Shown here piece by piece: positions 44,161 to 55,405 of a stretch of 64,000 nucleotides of DNA. Origin of the DNA: Puccinia triticina (Eukaryota; Basidiomycota; Pucciniomycetes; Pucciniales; Pucciniaceae); the NCBI RefSeq assembly GCF_026914185.1, contig NC_070563.1, forward strand, positions 6,779,001 through 6,843,000. The letters run 5' to 3'. Each line of letters starts with the position of its first letter. The first letter of the stretch is position 1. The notes beneath the pieces are model-generated. The model saw only the letters and a program-made list of their open reading frames with translations, was not told the origin of the DNA and did not search any database. The translations under genes were made by a program, and so were the position numbers.

Positions 44161-47100
44161 ATGTCTTTCTCAAATACCCAGGGCAAGGCAGAAGGTATTC
44201 CGTCCCCTCACAATACCTCAAGTATCGACAACATGGAGAAGACCGTTGCATCGCAAGATAAGGCAAAGGATACTCCCGACGATGAAGCATATTCGATAAT
44301 TGCGCCTTCCGAGGAGGCGCCCATTATACCGTACAACGTCAAAAGTGGTGATCCCCTTCCCATCGTGCATGTTTTTCTAATTTTTATGAGAAGAACGGCT
44401 TGATCAGCAAACCAAGTGACTGACACTTTATAAATTATCTTCCTTATTACTCAGCCAGATGGTCTTCCCGAAGAGGGAAATCAATTCACTTTTCGAGCGG
44501 TAGCCGTAGGGTGCCTTCTGGGTTCTGTGGTCCAGGCTAGCAATATGTATTTGGGTTTGAAGACTGGGTAAGCTCGCCTCCACTGAGCAAGATTTGATTG
44601 CAGTCTCCGTCTCGTTGGGAAATTGGATCTGGCTGACCATAGCTGGGGATTTGCAGGTTTACTTTTGGCGCATCTCTGTTCGGCGCACTTTTTGGTTACG
44701 CGTTATTGAAACCTTTGTCCAAGTCGAAGATTCCATTCTTTGGTGGCTACTTTGGTCCCAAGGAAAATTGCACCGTCCAAACTGCGGCTACTGCAAGTGG
44801 TGGATTGGGGATCTTATTTTCTACGGGAGTGCCTGCGATGTATCAGTTGGGATTATTATCCCCTAATCCGAAAGGTAGTGTTCCTAACTTAAACAAATCC
44901 GGGCGTGGCATTCGTTTGATAGAATTTGTTTGGAAATTTCACAGATGATATCGCCAAGTTAATTTTGTTTGCCATGGCTGGTGCCTTCTTCGGAATGGCC
45001 TTTGCCATTCCTTTACGGACACAGTAAGTACTCGAAGGTTTGAGTACCCAAGTGAAGAATCCTACAAACACTAACCCATGATGTACCTTGACAGTTATGT
45101 TTTACGCCAGAAACTCCTTTTCCCAACTCCAACCGCAACAGCCATCGCGATTCAAAGACTTCATTCAGGACCCGAGGGAGAAGAAACGGGCAAAAAGCAA
45201 GTTAAATGCTTGGCTCTAGCGTTCTCTGGCTCGATGTCTCTGCGCGTTTTGAGTCAGTACCTTCCCGGAATCGTATGGAAATGGCACTGGGGATGGTGGC
45301 TTTATCTAATGGGTAAGATTATCTGCCTAATAAATTGTTGAACATGATCTAACATTCTTCGCCCCGGTCAACAGGTGCAAAACAAGCTGTCGGGATCGAT
45401 AACTGGACATGGGCAAGTATTAAGTTGAATACAAAACTCGTAAAGGACTCGCACTGACTATTGATTTACATTCAAATCTCAGTACTTTGAAATTACCCCA
45501 GCCTTCCTCGGTGTAGGGATTCTGACTGGACTCAATGCCTCATTATCGTTCTACCTTGGCTCGCTAATCGCCTGGGGAATTATAGGACCTATTCTCGTTG
45601 CTAAAAACATCGCATACGGCTCCCAGAGATTCCCGGACGTATACCCAGAAATTTATGATTACCAATCTCTTAGTTCCAGTTTCACCACCGCTACACATCC
45701 ATCAGCAAGGTATTGGCTCTTGTGGCCAGGAGTTTTGCTTCTGATCGTATCATCCTTCACTGAGTTGGGCCTGAACGGCAAGAAAATGGTTATGGGTATC
45801 TGGGAAATAGCTCGGACGGCTTTCAACACGGTATTTCATCAGAAGAAGACAAACGAGAAGGCTTCGTCTGACGATCGAGACACGTTGAAGGACCCCGCCG
45901 CTGGACATCTTGTTCCCCCAGTAGCCTGGGGATCACTTCTAGTCGCATCAATCATCTTGACCTGTCTCGTCATGAAGCTCAAAGTCAGTAAAAATACCTC
46001 CGCAATTTGGTAGGGGTTGAAAATATGTAACTGAAACTTGATTGCTAGTTTCAAGTTCAACTGGGAATTACTCTTTTGGCAATTTTTCTCGGATTCTTGT
46101 TTTCGTTTATTGGTGTCCAGTCATGTGGAGATACCGACATAAACCCAATCAGGTCAATCTTGGGTCTCTTTTTCTGGATACATACAAATATTTACATCGG
46201 TCTGATTCCGTTCTTTTTCTGTTTTATTCCACAGTACTTGTGCAAAAGCTTCGCAGCTCATCATTGGTGGTGCCACGCATTCGTACGCTATTCCTAAACA
46301 TGCTCTCACAGTCAATCTTCTGTCGGGTAAGTCGATTTCCAAGGGCTCTTTAACCTTGTCACAAGGTTCTCAGGTAAACACTAGGCTTAACATTTTCGTA
46401 TTTGCCAGGCATGATTGCAGGGGCTGCTGCCAACCAGACCACGGACATGGTTGGTGATCTACGAGCTGGGCATTTGCTTGGTGCCAGTCCAGCAAACCAG
46501 TTCTACAGTCAATTTGTGGGGTCATTCTTTGCCATAGTCCTTGCCCCCTCACTATTTGTTCTGTTCAGCCAAGTGAGTACAAATTTCTCTTCAGTCTGAA
46601 TACCAGGCTGAGAAGTGTTCTGACGTTTGGTTCGATCAGGCTTATCCCTGTATCATCGACTTGGAAGCCAAAACATGTGAATTTGGCGTACCTTCAGTCG
46701 GAGCTTGGAGAGCAGTTGCTACAGCAGTGACAGCCAAAGGAGATTTGCCCATCCCGAAATCATCGGCCATATTCGCGGTGGTCATGTCGGTAGTTGGCAT
46801 GCTTTTAACAATCATCAAGTACAAATTTGTCCCTCGAAACAAGAGGAAATTTATACCCAATATGAACGCTGTCGGACTTGGTTTTGTCGTCAACTTTACT
46901 GGCTATGCTAGTGCGATGGCTTTGGCATCCATACTCACTTACTTTTGGAAGAAAAAGTTCCCTCGCACCTATGAAGGTAAGCGTATTCCAATCTACACAT
47001 TGTTCTTTTTTTTGCTTGCTCACATAAACCTTTGTTTATCACATCAGTCTATGCATACTCCCTTGCCGCTGGATTGATGTCAGGCGAGGGTCTTGGTGGT

Positions 47101-47258
47101 GTCTTGAATGCCATGTTCTCAGTAGCAGGAATTGGGGGCAAGAAATGTGAATCCAAGAATTTCGTTAACAGATTTTGCTTTTTGTACTGACTATCCCTCA
47201 AATACCGCATGTAGATGGTTCGAGCGCTCTTTGCCCAGGGAAGCAATACTGTGGTTAA
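44161..47258 (+). CDS. OPT-superfamily oligopeptide/YSL-type transporter
   Basis: Thirteen exons were traced: 44161-44364, 44455-44567, 44657-44874, 44945-45023, 45095-45312, 45375-45412, 45483-45983, 46049-46152, 46235-46326, 46409-46572, 46640-46976, 47048-47146 and 47215-47258. They give 736 residues in frame. After a cytosolic leader, membrane helices begin at [20 protein letters not shown]. Family signatures include [55 protein letters not shown] and [16 protein letters not shown]. About 14 hydrophobic segments are expected for the family. The order and length (about 700-740) fit the YSL-like branch, which imports oligopeptides or metal chelates by proton symport. The substrate cannot be told from sequence. 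Intron 6 has a GC donor. The C-terminus ends LCPGKQYCG. Confidence 0.92.
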
Positions 47259-47906
47259 ACAATATATACTTTATGAAGGAAGATTTGTTAAGCTACTTCA
47301 ATACATGAGTCTTCAAGCCATTTACGGGGATAACCAAATTTTGCAGGATTCTTGATTTTGGATGTTTATATCTTGGTCTATAGTGTCCAACCCCTTTCTC
47401 TCCTTCGATATACGTACCCAAATCAACGACGTGTAACACACTTATGTACTTTTCCGGTCCAGAGTGACAATTATGCTATTTTTAGATTTATTTTGAAATG
47501 CCTTATCAATCATTCATTTTATCTTATCTTGTCAGAAATGATGGAACCAATTCTGGTTGATTATATGTATGAGGGAAAATTATTTGTCGGACTGCATGAA
47601 TGTCACGACCCTATCGAATATTGGCTGTGTTAGGTGGGCATGCCCATTTTGTCATTTATCCTTACGACCAATCATCTAGAGGCTTTTGCTACCAAAGAAA
47701 TACAGTTGAAAAGGGACGCATCGCGAAAGCGTGTATTTCAGGAAAGTAGGCTCCACAGGAAACAAATGCTTTTAAACTGAAGAATAAAGTCACTCTCCTG
47801 CAATGACCAACTCTGAAAGCAAGGCAGATATAGATTACGAAGGGAAATGAACAGCAGTGAGAAGGGGAAAGAGGCTCTTGAACACACAATATAAACAATG
47901 GGAAAC

Positions 47907-49855
47907 TCAGGCAAAGTAAAACTCTAGAGAAGAGGCGGAAAAGAAGGAAATCAGGAAGATTGTTTGTTAGACAAAAGAGATCAAAAGATGGCATTCTGAA
48001 ACCAGAAAAAAAGGAAGACATACGGTCGTTTTTCTTTTTACTTTGGACTTCCAAGATTCCCGACAAGAAGTGTTCATGATGAATCTCATTAGCTCCTTCT
48101 CTCAGCGCAATCATCCCAGCCTCAACCGCCACCGCACGTAGTTGGGCGGCATTGAACTCGTCTGTCGATCGTGCTAGCTCCTCAAAGTTCACTCCTTTAC
48201 CCACATTCATCTTTCGGGAATGAATCTAACATCACAAGGATGCATCAAAAAACATATTGATCAGTAAGGCCACAACTCTGCAGAGGATGGCGGGAAGATT
48301 TACCTCGATGATTCGTGCCCGGGCGTCTTCGGTCGGCAATGGGAACTCAATCTTTCGGTCTAAACGTCCCGATCGGAGCAAAGCGGGGTCAAGGATGTCG
48401 ATCCGATTGGTCGCTGCAATGACCTGTCAGCAGAAGAAAAACAATCACTAGAAGAGATAAGCGTTGAGAAGTGATATGAAGTCTGGTCGGGTGGGAGATT
48501 ACTTTGATCCGATCATCACTGCCGAAACCATCCAGTTGGTTCAAAAGCTCTAACATCGTTCGTTGGACCTCTCGATCCCCTGATTTTTCACTGTCGAACC
48601 GTTTGGTTCCGATCGCATCAAGCTCATCGATAAAGATGATTGCTGGTGCCTTCTCTTTGGCGAGTTCAAAAGCATCCCGCACTAATTTAGCACCATCTCC
48701 AATGAACATCTACAATTTAACTAGTTAGGATCCCATTGTTACTGAGTAGTGAAGTCTTTCAGTCGGTTAGTCGACTCACTTGTACTAGCGATGGGCCAGC
48801 TAGTTTCATGTAGCATGCTTTAGTCTGGGCCGCACATGCTCTAGCCAACAGAGTTTTACCAGTTCCTGTTTCCAAACGTTAATCGAGTCAGCGGAAAGAT
48901 GCGGGGGATATATGTATATATATCAGCTGATGATCTCTTACCAGGTGGTCCATACATCAAGACACCCTTGGGGGGTTTGATGCCGAGCGTTTTGAACTTG
49001 TCAGCTTGTTGCATCGGTAGCACGACGGCCTCGACGAGTTCTTCGATTTGTTTATCGAGTCCACCGATGTCGGTGTACGTTTCAGTCGGACGTTCATCGA
49101 CTTCCATAGCCTTGACTCGAGAATCGTATTCAGCCGGAAGAGTATCTAAGACCAGATAGCTGTCCTTGTTGACCCCGATCAGATCTCCTGGCTTGAGCTT
49201 ATCCGCATCGACAAGACCGATTAGCGGCAAGAAGATCGTCTGTCGTGTCGAGGTTTTGATCACCGCACACTTCCCCTTGCGAACGGAATCCAAGTCTACC
49301 TGGGCACCCTCTTCACTTTCATGTACATCTGGATCGATATCTAGTATTTCTACCACGTTGGCCACTAGGAAAGGGAGTTGCTTGTTGTTCTTGATCTTAT
49401 CCGTGTTGTCTTTGATTTTGTCTAACATCATCGTTGCTTCATGTGATAATGTCAGGTTTTCGGACCTCATGATCTGATCAGTTACGATGGAGCGAGCAAA
49501 ACAATGAAAATAAGTTTGCGCAACTTTGCCTCTGGTGTCAAACAGGTTCAACATGAGAATGTTTGACTGACCTTGATCTCATTTTCTAATAGTCTAGTTC
49601 TCGTCATAATCTCCTCTGGAGAAGCTTTCAAGATTTCCGGATCAAGCTGTACAACAAACCGAGTGGTCAGTTAAAATGTTTAGATGATCAACCAATCAAA
49701 ACATGATGTGGTTACTAAACCTCAGGCTCGGCATCCATTTTGACATCCTCGGACGTTGACTCCTTGGCGGTGGATGAGGAAGGTTGTGGGTTGTTGGAAT
49801 CTGAGGCAGGTTTGGATGAGCTTGGTTGGTTTTCTGGAGGCGGTTGGTCGGACAT
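47907..49855 (-). CDS. RPT5: 26S proteasome regulatory AAA-ATPase subunit Rpt5
   Basis: Eight exons in coding order: 49721-49855, 49572-49646, 48942-49473, 48780-48865, 48503-48709, 48304-48423, 48024-48225 and 47907-47923, giving 457 residues. A disordered leader is followed by a coiled coil ([20 protein letters not shown]), an OB fold and the AAA module. Walker A is GPPGTGKT, Walker B is [11 protein letters not shown], the arginine-finger region is [16 protein letters not shown], and pore loop [19 protein letters not shown] is intact. [18 protein letters not shown] is shared by all Rpt subunits, while [13 protein letters not shown] is Rpt5-like. The last exon is only 17 nt and encodes the QFYFA tail, in the position of the HbYX motif that docks into the 20S core (here YFA rather than YYA). 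It converges with the OPT gene. Confidence 0.94.
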
Positions 49856-50087
49856 GTTCCTTGTTTACCTGGCCTTCAGCGTTCGACTGATGATGGATGG
49901 AAGAGGTTATCGTTTGTTGGGTTGCTGGATGGATGACGATGGTCACCAGTCGGCCACTCGGGTGACGCGCGGCCTAAGCCAAAAACCGATTACGTAATAC
50001 GCACACCCAGTCGGAGCTTTCTAGGGTTACCACTGAACAGCTCATCAGCCAAAATGTTTGCCATCTATTCAGTAAGATAACATAGAA

Positions 50088-50092
50088 TTCAA
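50088..50092. other. 5-bp target-site duplication, left copy (Copia)
   Basis: TTCAA precedes the 5' LTR and is repeated at 55406-55410 directly after the 3' LTR. Five base pairs is the usual Copia integration footprint. Confidence 0.9.
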
Positions 50093-50398
50093 TGTTGAGA
50101 ATGCGCATCTAGTGCTCATCTCATTTTTCTGTTTCCTGCCTCAATCTCTCATTTCACTTTCATGTCACATGTCTTTCACTTCTTCTTTTTCATTCTCACT
50201 CGTGTATTTAACCTGGGGCAGCTTGTGTTGGAAAGCCTTTCTTCATCCTTTCCAACACACCATCGACTCCTCTCTGCTGTCCCAGGTTAGTCATTTCTCT
50301 CTGTTTCTTCTTCTCTCTTTTTCTCTTTGTCATTGAAATAAATCATCCTTTCCAACACACCATCGACTCCTCTCTGCTGTCCCAGATTTATCTCAACA
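50093..50398 (+). repeat. Copia 5' LTR
   Basis: It begins TGTTGAGAATGCG and ends ATCTCAACA, with TGTTGA/TCAACA inverted tips. A TATTTAACC near 50205 may be the TATA box. A roughly 40-bp block, CATCCTTTCCAACACACC and following bases to CTGTCCCAG, occurs twice inside the LTR (about 50245-50285 and 50344-50385). Confidence 0.93.
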
Positions 50399-50413
50399 GG
50401 TTATGAGCTCCAG
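50399..50413 (+). promoter_or_regulatory. Primer-binding site, internal initiator-tRNA (half-tRNA) type
   Basis: GGTTATGAGCTCCAG begins right after the LTR. Its complement ends in CTCATAACC, which matches the anticodon stem-loop of initiator tRNA-Met (anticodon CAU), not a tRNA 3' end. Copia-type elements of fungi and insects use such a cleaved 5' half of tRNA-iMet as primer. Confidence 0.7.
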
Positions 50414-50516
50414 TTGCACCTAACCGGCGCAATTTTTCCATCTCGCTACCTTCGGACTTCTCTGTGTTGTACATCACCTAAAGGATCACCCCGGCCTCTT
50501 TCGTCCTCTTCTCGAA

Positions 50517-53500
50517 ATGGCTCAACCCGCTGCCCCCGCTGTTCCGGATACTTCCGACTCATCTTCCTCTCTGAAGGTAGCCGGCATTCCCCAGCTCTCG
50601 GCACCGGACTCCTCTTCCAACTACTTGGACTGGAGCTTTGTGGTCACCGTCCACCTCTCCTCTCTAAATCTCGCCTACCTTCTCAAGCCGGTCAAACTCG
50701 AAGACCGTCCAGCAAAGTGGGCCAAGGACAATGCGGATGTGTGCTCGTTCATAGCTAGAACGGTACACCAGGACAACCTCCGTCTCATCCGGTCCTTTCC
50801 CACCGACGCCACAGCCATGTGGGAGTCCCTTCAATCCGCCCACATCGACTCCACTGCCGGCGGCCGAATCTACTGGTTGAGGAAGTTGGTGACCATTTGC
50901 ATGTCCACCGACGACGTCGAAACGCACATCAAGGAGATGGCCGTCTGTGCCGAACGCCTCAACTCCCTCGTCACTCCCGACAAACCTCTTACGGTGGACG
51001 ACATCCATGCCGCCGCTCTACTCGGTTCTCTCCCGGTTGATTGGTTGCACTGCGTATCCTCTCTTATGAATGAGGACTCGGTTACTTCCTCCCGCATAGT
51101 CGCCGCTCTCAAAGCGGAGTCTCTTCGACGCAAGTCCCGTGGTGAAGAGGATCTTTCCATCTCCGTCTCGAAGGCTAGGGCCGCATCTACCTCCAAGGGC
51201 CGTCCCGCCCGTGACGAGAGTCTTTTCTGCACGTTCTGCCGCATCAAAGGACACGACCTTGCCGTATGCGAGAACGCTGCTCGCATCCTAAGCGAACATC
51301 AGCATCCCAAGGGCCAAGGGAGCGAATCTAAACGCCGCTCCGACTCTCAGAAGGATTCCTCCAAAACCGAGGGCTCTCGTCGCTCTTCCTCCGGCCGTGG
51401 CCATCGATCCTCTCAGACCCCCGCCAAAGCTGGTCTCACCACTGTTGTGGAGCTCGGGAGCGACTCGGACGATGAGTCGGACCACTCGGGTTCGACCTAC
51501 GCCGGCAACGTCACGGTCCCAGGCGTCTCTGACAGGGCTGTTTCCTCCGTGGCATCCGTCGACGCTAACATCGACTCTGGGTGCTCGATGAACATGACCC
51601 CCCATCTGCACCAGGTGTCTCGCCCCAAGGTTTCTTTGGTCCCTGTTCGTCTCGCCAACTCCTCGGTTGTCCACGCCACCCACAAAGGGGTCTCGACTCT
51701 CCCGATTGACGTCCTGAAGTCCGTTAAGACTCTGGTTGTCCCCAGCCTCCACGAGCCCCTTCTCTCCGTCGCTTCCCTTTGCGACTCCTCTCTCCGCATT
51801 GTGTTCACTCCCACTTCGTGTGACATCTACGACGAAGGGGATTTCGAGGTCGTTGGCTCGGTCGTGGGTCGCGGTTATCGCAAGGGCAACCTTTACTACT
51901 TGCCATCTGCAGAGGTGACGTCAAAGTCTGCATCCGTGGCTTCCCCTCTTGGGACTGACAGTTCTCTTTTGGACTACCACATTCGCCTATCTCACATAGG
52001 TCTCAAGCCTCTTAAGCACCTCCTCCGCCTGAACAACATCAGGCTCTCTTCGATGGACAAGATTGCCGTGCAACGCTGTCCGGTCTGTATCCAGTCGAAA
52101 ATGCATAGATCTCCTTTCTATTCTTGGTCTCTTTACCGCTCTACTTCTCCTGGTCAATTAATCCACTCTGATGTTGGCTCCTTCGAGGTTCCCTCCCGTG
52201 AAGGCTATAAATACTTTGTTTCCTTTATCGACGATTGCTCTAAGGCTGTCTCTCTTATGCCCATGAAATGCAAAGGCAAAGTTTTCAAATGTTTTAAAAT
52301 CTTCAAGGCATCTTTCGAGAAATCCGGCTCCCACAAGGTTTTGTGCCTTCGCTCCGATAATGGAGGCGAGTATATCTCAAAGGCTTTTGAGTCTTTCCTT
52401 CTTGAAAACGGTATTCAGCATCAAATGGGTCCCCCTCACTCCCCTCAGCTTAACGGGGTCGCCAAGAGAGCTAACCGGACTATTGGAAACCTGGTACGCT
52501 GTCAGCTTTTGGGCTCCAAGCTTCCGAAATCTTTCTGGGTCGACGCCCTCCGTCACATCCTTTACTCTCTCAACTCTGTCCCCGTTTCTACTCCTTCTGG
52601 CTTCGTCTCCCCCAACTCCGTCCTTGGAGTTGACTCCATTCCTTTGGCTGACATTCACCCGTTCGGCTGTTTGGTCTGGTACAAAGTACCCGAGGCGAAC
52701 CGACTTAAACTCGACCCGAAAGCTCGGGCATCTCTCTTCTTGTCCTATCTTACTGACAGAAACGGGTTCTGGGTTCTCGATCTGGAATCCAGGAAGGCGT
52801 TGAAAACTCGCGACGTGCTGTTCGACGATTCGGTGTTCCCTTACGACCATCGTCCAGTAGGCCCCCCACCCACAATCAACGTAGAAATCCCGTGGTCCCC
52901 CCCCTTGAAGCCGTCCCCACGCCCTGAACCCGTTCCCCCTTCAGCTCCCGACCTTCGTCCCTCCATTCTTGAGTCCCCACCTCTGAATGTGCCTCTGGGA
53001 AACAGGTTCGACAGAAGGCTCACGGCCTCTATTCACGCTCTGCTCAACCAGCACCGCGGTCCGGCTTCATCCGGGCCATCTTCACCATCTGAGGCGTCAT
53101 ATCCTGGTGGCAGTAAGTCTACTCCCTCGCCAATGAGTCTTCCCTCGCCGGTCCTCCGGCCGTCTTCCCCTCCCTCTCTTCTTCCTCTTCCTCCCGCTGC
53201 TTCTCCATCTCCTGGAGAGCAAGGTGGCTCACTTCCTGTTCAGGTTAGGTCTCCCGGTCCCCAGCCGTCAGCTGCGAACCCTGCTCCCGCCGCCTCGCCG
53301 CCTTCTCCTCCTGCAGTTTCAGACCCCATCCCTAGTTCGCTTCCTCTTCCCCCTTCTCCGCCTAGGATCCCTTCCCCTCCTCCGGTCCGCCGTTTGAACA
53401 GGTCCAGAAAGGCACCCGACCGCCTTGGAAACTGGTCCAAATCGGCAACCGCCCCGGAGGATGTCGACACTCCGAAAACCTGGCGCCAACTTCAGCGTTC

Positions 53501-55004
53501 TCCCAACAAGGACCGCTGGCTGAAAGCTGCTAGTGAGGAGTTTTCGTCACTCCTGGGAATGGAGACTTGGAGTTTGGTCCCCCGGCCAGACAAACAAAAG
53601 ATTATCAAATCTAAATGGGTTTTTAAAGTCAAGCGCCGTCCGGACAAGACTATTCAGAAGCTGAAAGCTCGCCTGGTTGCTATGGGCTACACCCAAGTTC
53701 AGGGCCTCGACTACGACGAGGTTTTCTTTCCTACCCTCCGCATGGAGACCCTTTGCCTGATATGTACCCTTCTGGCGGTCCAGAAGTGGAAAGGTCGCCA
53801 GGTCGACTTCAAAACTGCTTGCTTAAACGGTCGACTGGACGAGCCGATCTACATGGAGCAACCGGTCGGTTTCAAGGACTCGGCTCATCCTGACTACGTG
53901 TGCAAAGTCTCGAGGTCGTTATACGGTCTCAAGCAGTCACCCCGGCAGTGGAACCAGGAACTGCACTCTGGTCTGGTGGGTTTGGGTCTATCTCAGTCTC
54001 GGTACGACCCTACTCTCTACTTCCGTCTGGAGGCCGGCAAACTCATAGCAGCGGTTACTGTACATGTGGACGACCTGACCATCGTCGGCGAACCAACCTA
54101 CGTGGATTCTCTCATCAAATCCCTTGGCGCTCTGTTCACGATAGGTGCGGACAAGGAGTTGCACCACTTCTTGTCGATTAAGATCACGAGGGATATTGAA
54201 AATCGACTCCTCTTCATGTCACAGTGCCACTACATTGAAGACTTAATTCCTCGGTTCCTCCCCAACGGTCCAACCTCTGTTTCGACCCCCACAGATTCCG
54301 GTTTCAAGAACCTTCGCCGGAGACAACCAAATGAACAACCTTCTCCGGGACCATACAACCAAATCATTGGGTCCCTTTTATGGGTGGCGCAATGCACGCG
54401 TCCGGATGTTTCCTTTGCCGTGAACAAGCTATCACAATTCTTGAAGGACCCCTCCGCCTCTCATTGGACAGCAGCGGTCAGGGTTCTTAACTATCTAGTG
54501 TCCACCAAACACCTTCGTCTACGGCTCGGCGGGTCTCTTGTCTGTAGTGGGTATTCCAATGCAGATTGGGCTGAAGATAGGGAGGATCGTCGCTCAACAT
54601 CTGCGTACACATTCAGGATTGGTGATGGTGCTATTTCCTGGAAATCTCGGAAACAAGCGACTGTCTCATTGTCGAGCACAGAGGCTGAGTATAAGGCCTT
54701 GTCTGATTCCTGCAAGGAAGGCATTTGGCTTCGGAACATCCTCACTGAACTTCGCCTTCGTCCTCGAGAAGCGTTGCCGTTCCATGTCAACAACGAAGGG
54801 GCCGAAGCCCTAGCCAACAACCCCGAACATCACTCAAGAACAAAACACATTGATGCAAGGTATCATTTTGTTCGGGAATGCGTTAAGGATTCAAGAGTCA
54901 AGATCTTCCATGTCTCGACACACGACATGCTAGCAGATATGCTGACAAAACCCCTCTCCCGAGTTCTTTTGGAAAAACACCGGGCCCGGTTTGGAGTTGT
55001 GTAG
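50517..55004 (+). CDS. Copia Gag-Pol polyprotein
   Basis: One 1495-residue frame with the Copia order protease, integrase, RT, RNase H. Gag has a UBN2-like region and a CX2CX4HX4C zinc knuckle from Cys238. Protease has DSGC (Asp353). The GAG-pre-integrase HHCC finger ends CPVCIQSK. Integrase has Asp552 (HSDVG) and Asp614 (RSDNGG). The third catalytic position, exactly 35 residues between, is Lys650 (NGVAKR) where NGVAER is the rule. RT shows VDFKTACLNG, YGLKQSPRQWN and HVDD. RNase H reads YSNADWAEDREDRRS, with Asn1348 where Asp is usual, and TEAEYKAL. A Pro/Ser-rich linker separates integrase and RT. GAG-to-AAG and GAT-to-AAT are both single G-to-A changes. The copy is open but its integrase is probably inactive. 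Confidence 0.94.
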   Translation: MAQPAAPAVPDTSDSSSSLKVAGIPQLSAPDSSSNYLDWSFVVTVHLSSLNLAYLLKPVKLEDRPAKWAKDNADVCSFIARTVHQDNLRLIRSFPTDATAMWESLQSAHIDSTAGGRIYWLRKLVTICMSTDDVETHIKEMAVCAERLNSLVTPDKPLTVDDIHAAALLGSLPVDWLHCVSSLMNEDSVTSSRIVAALKAESLRRKSRGEEDLSISVSKARAASTSKGRPARDESLFCTFCRIKGHDLAVCENAARILSEHQHPKGQGSESKRRSDSQKDSSKTEGSRRSSSGRGHRSSQTPAKAGLTTVVELGSDSDDESDHSGSTYAGNVTVPGVSDRAVSSVASVDANIDSGCSMNMTPHLHQVSRPKVSLVPVRLANSSVVHATHKGVSTLPIDVLKSVKTLVVPSLHEPLLSVASLCDSSLRIVFTPTSCDIYDEGDFEVVGSVVGRGYRKGNLYYLPSAEVTSKSASVASPLGTDSSLLDYHIRLSHIGLKPLKHLLRLNNIRLSSMDKIAVQRCPVCIQSKMHRSPFYSWSLYRSTSPGQLIHSDVGSFEVPSREGYKYFVSFIDDCSKAVSLMPMKCKGKVFKCFKIFKASFEKSGSHKVLCLRSDNGGEYISKAFESFLLENGIQHQMGPPHSPQLNGVAKRANRTIGNLVRCQLLGSKLPKSFWVDALRHILYSLNSVPVSTPSGFVSPNSVLGVDSIPLADIHPFGCLVWYKVPEANRLKLDPKARASLFLSYLTDRNGFWVLDLESRKALKTRDVLFDDSVFPYDHRPVGPPPTINVEIPWSPPLKPSPRPEPVPPSAPDLRPSILESPPLNVPLGNRFDRRLTASIHALLNQHRGPASSGPSSPSEASYPGGSKSTPSPMSLPSPVLRPSSPPSLLPLPPAASPSPGEQGGSLPVQVRSPGPQPSAANPAPAASPPSPPAVSDPIPSSLPLPPSPPRIPSPPPVRRLNRSRKAPDRLGNWSKSATAPEDVDTPKTWRQLQRSPNKDRWLKAASEEFSSLLGMETWSLVPRPDKQKIIKSKWVFKVKRRPDKTIQKLKARLVAMGYTQVQGLDYDEVFFPTLRMETLCLICTLLAVQKWKGRQVDFKTACLNGRLDEPIYMEQPVGFKDSAHPDYVCKVSRSLYGLKQSPRQWNQELHSGLVGLGLSQSRYDPTLYFRLEAGKLIAAVTVHVDDLTIVGEPTYVDSLIKSLGALFTIGADKELHHFLSIKITRDIENRLLFMSQCHYIEDLIPRFLPNGPTSVSTPTDSGFKNLRRRQPNEQPSPGPYNQIIGSLLWVAQCTRPDVSFAVNKLSQFLKDPSASHWTAAVRVLNYLVSTKHLRLRLGGSLVCSGYSNADWAEDREDRRSTSAYTFRIGDGAISWKSRKQATVSLSSTEAEYKALSDSCKEGIWLRNILTELRLRPREALPFHVNNEGAEALANNPEHHSRTKHIDARYHFVRECVKDSRVKIFHVSTHDMLADMLTKPLSRVLLEKHRARFGVV

Positions 55005-55086
55005 TTTTTTTTTTTTTTTTTTTTTGTATCTCCAAATTTTTTTTTCCCTGTCCTCAGTAGCTTCATCTCTTTTCCACTTGAGTTCT

Positions 55087-55099
55087 CAGCAAGAGGGGG
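55087..55099 (+). promoter_or_regulatory. Polypurine tract of the Copia element
   Basis: AGCAAGAGGGGG lies directly before the TGTTGAG start of the 3' LTR, the position where plus-strand DNA synthesis is primed. Confidence 0.8.
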
Positions 55100-55405
55100 T
55101 GTTGAGAATGCGCATCTAGTGCTCATCTCATTTTTCTGTTTCCTGCCTCAATCTCTCATTTCACTTTCATGTCACATGTCTTTCACTTCTTCTTTTTCAT
55201 TCTCACTCGTGTATTTAACCTGGGGCAGCTTGTGTTGGAAAGCCTTTCTTCATCCTTTCCAACACACCATCGACTCCTCTCTGCTGTCCCAGGTTAGTCA
55301 TTTCTCTCTGTTTCTTCTTCTCTCTTTTTCTCTTTGTCATTGAAATAAATCATCCTTTCCAACACACCATCGACTCCTCTCTGCTGTCCCAGATTTATCT
55401 CAACA
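55100..55405 (+). repeat. Copia 3' LTR
   Basis: 306 bp, reading the same as the 5' LTR at every position I compared, and followed by the TTCAA duplication. A T-run of about 20 bases and a second T-run lie shortly before it (55007-55045). Confidence 0.93.

Larger units (their letters stand above)
50093..55405 (+). mobile_element. Full-length Ty1/Copia LTR retrotransposon, 5313 bp
   Basis: It has two 306-bp LTRs that read identically, TTCAA duplications, a primer-binding site next to the 5' LTR, a purine tract before the 3' LTR, and one uninterrupted gag-pol frame of 1495 codons. Identical LTRs imply a recent insertion. It lies about 230 bp upstream of the RPT5 start, in opposite orientation, so its 5' LTR could affect that promoter. 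Two catalytic residues in pol differ from the family consensus (see the CDS). Confidence 0.95.
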
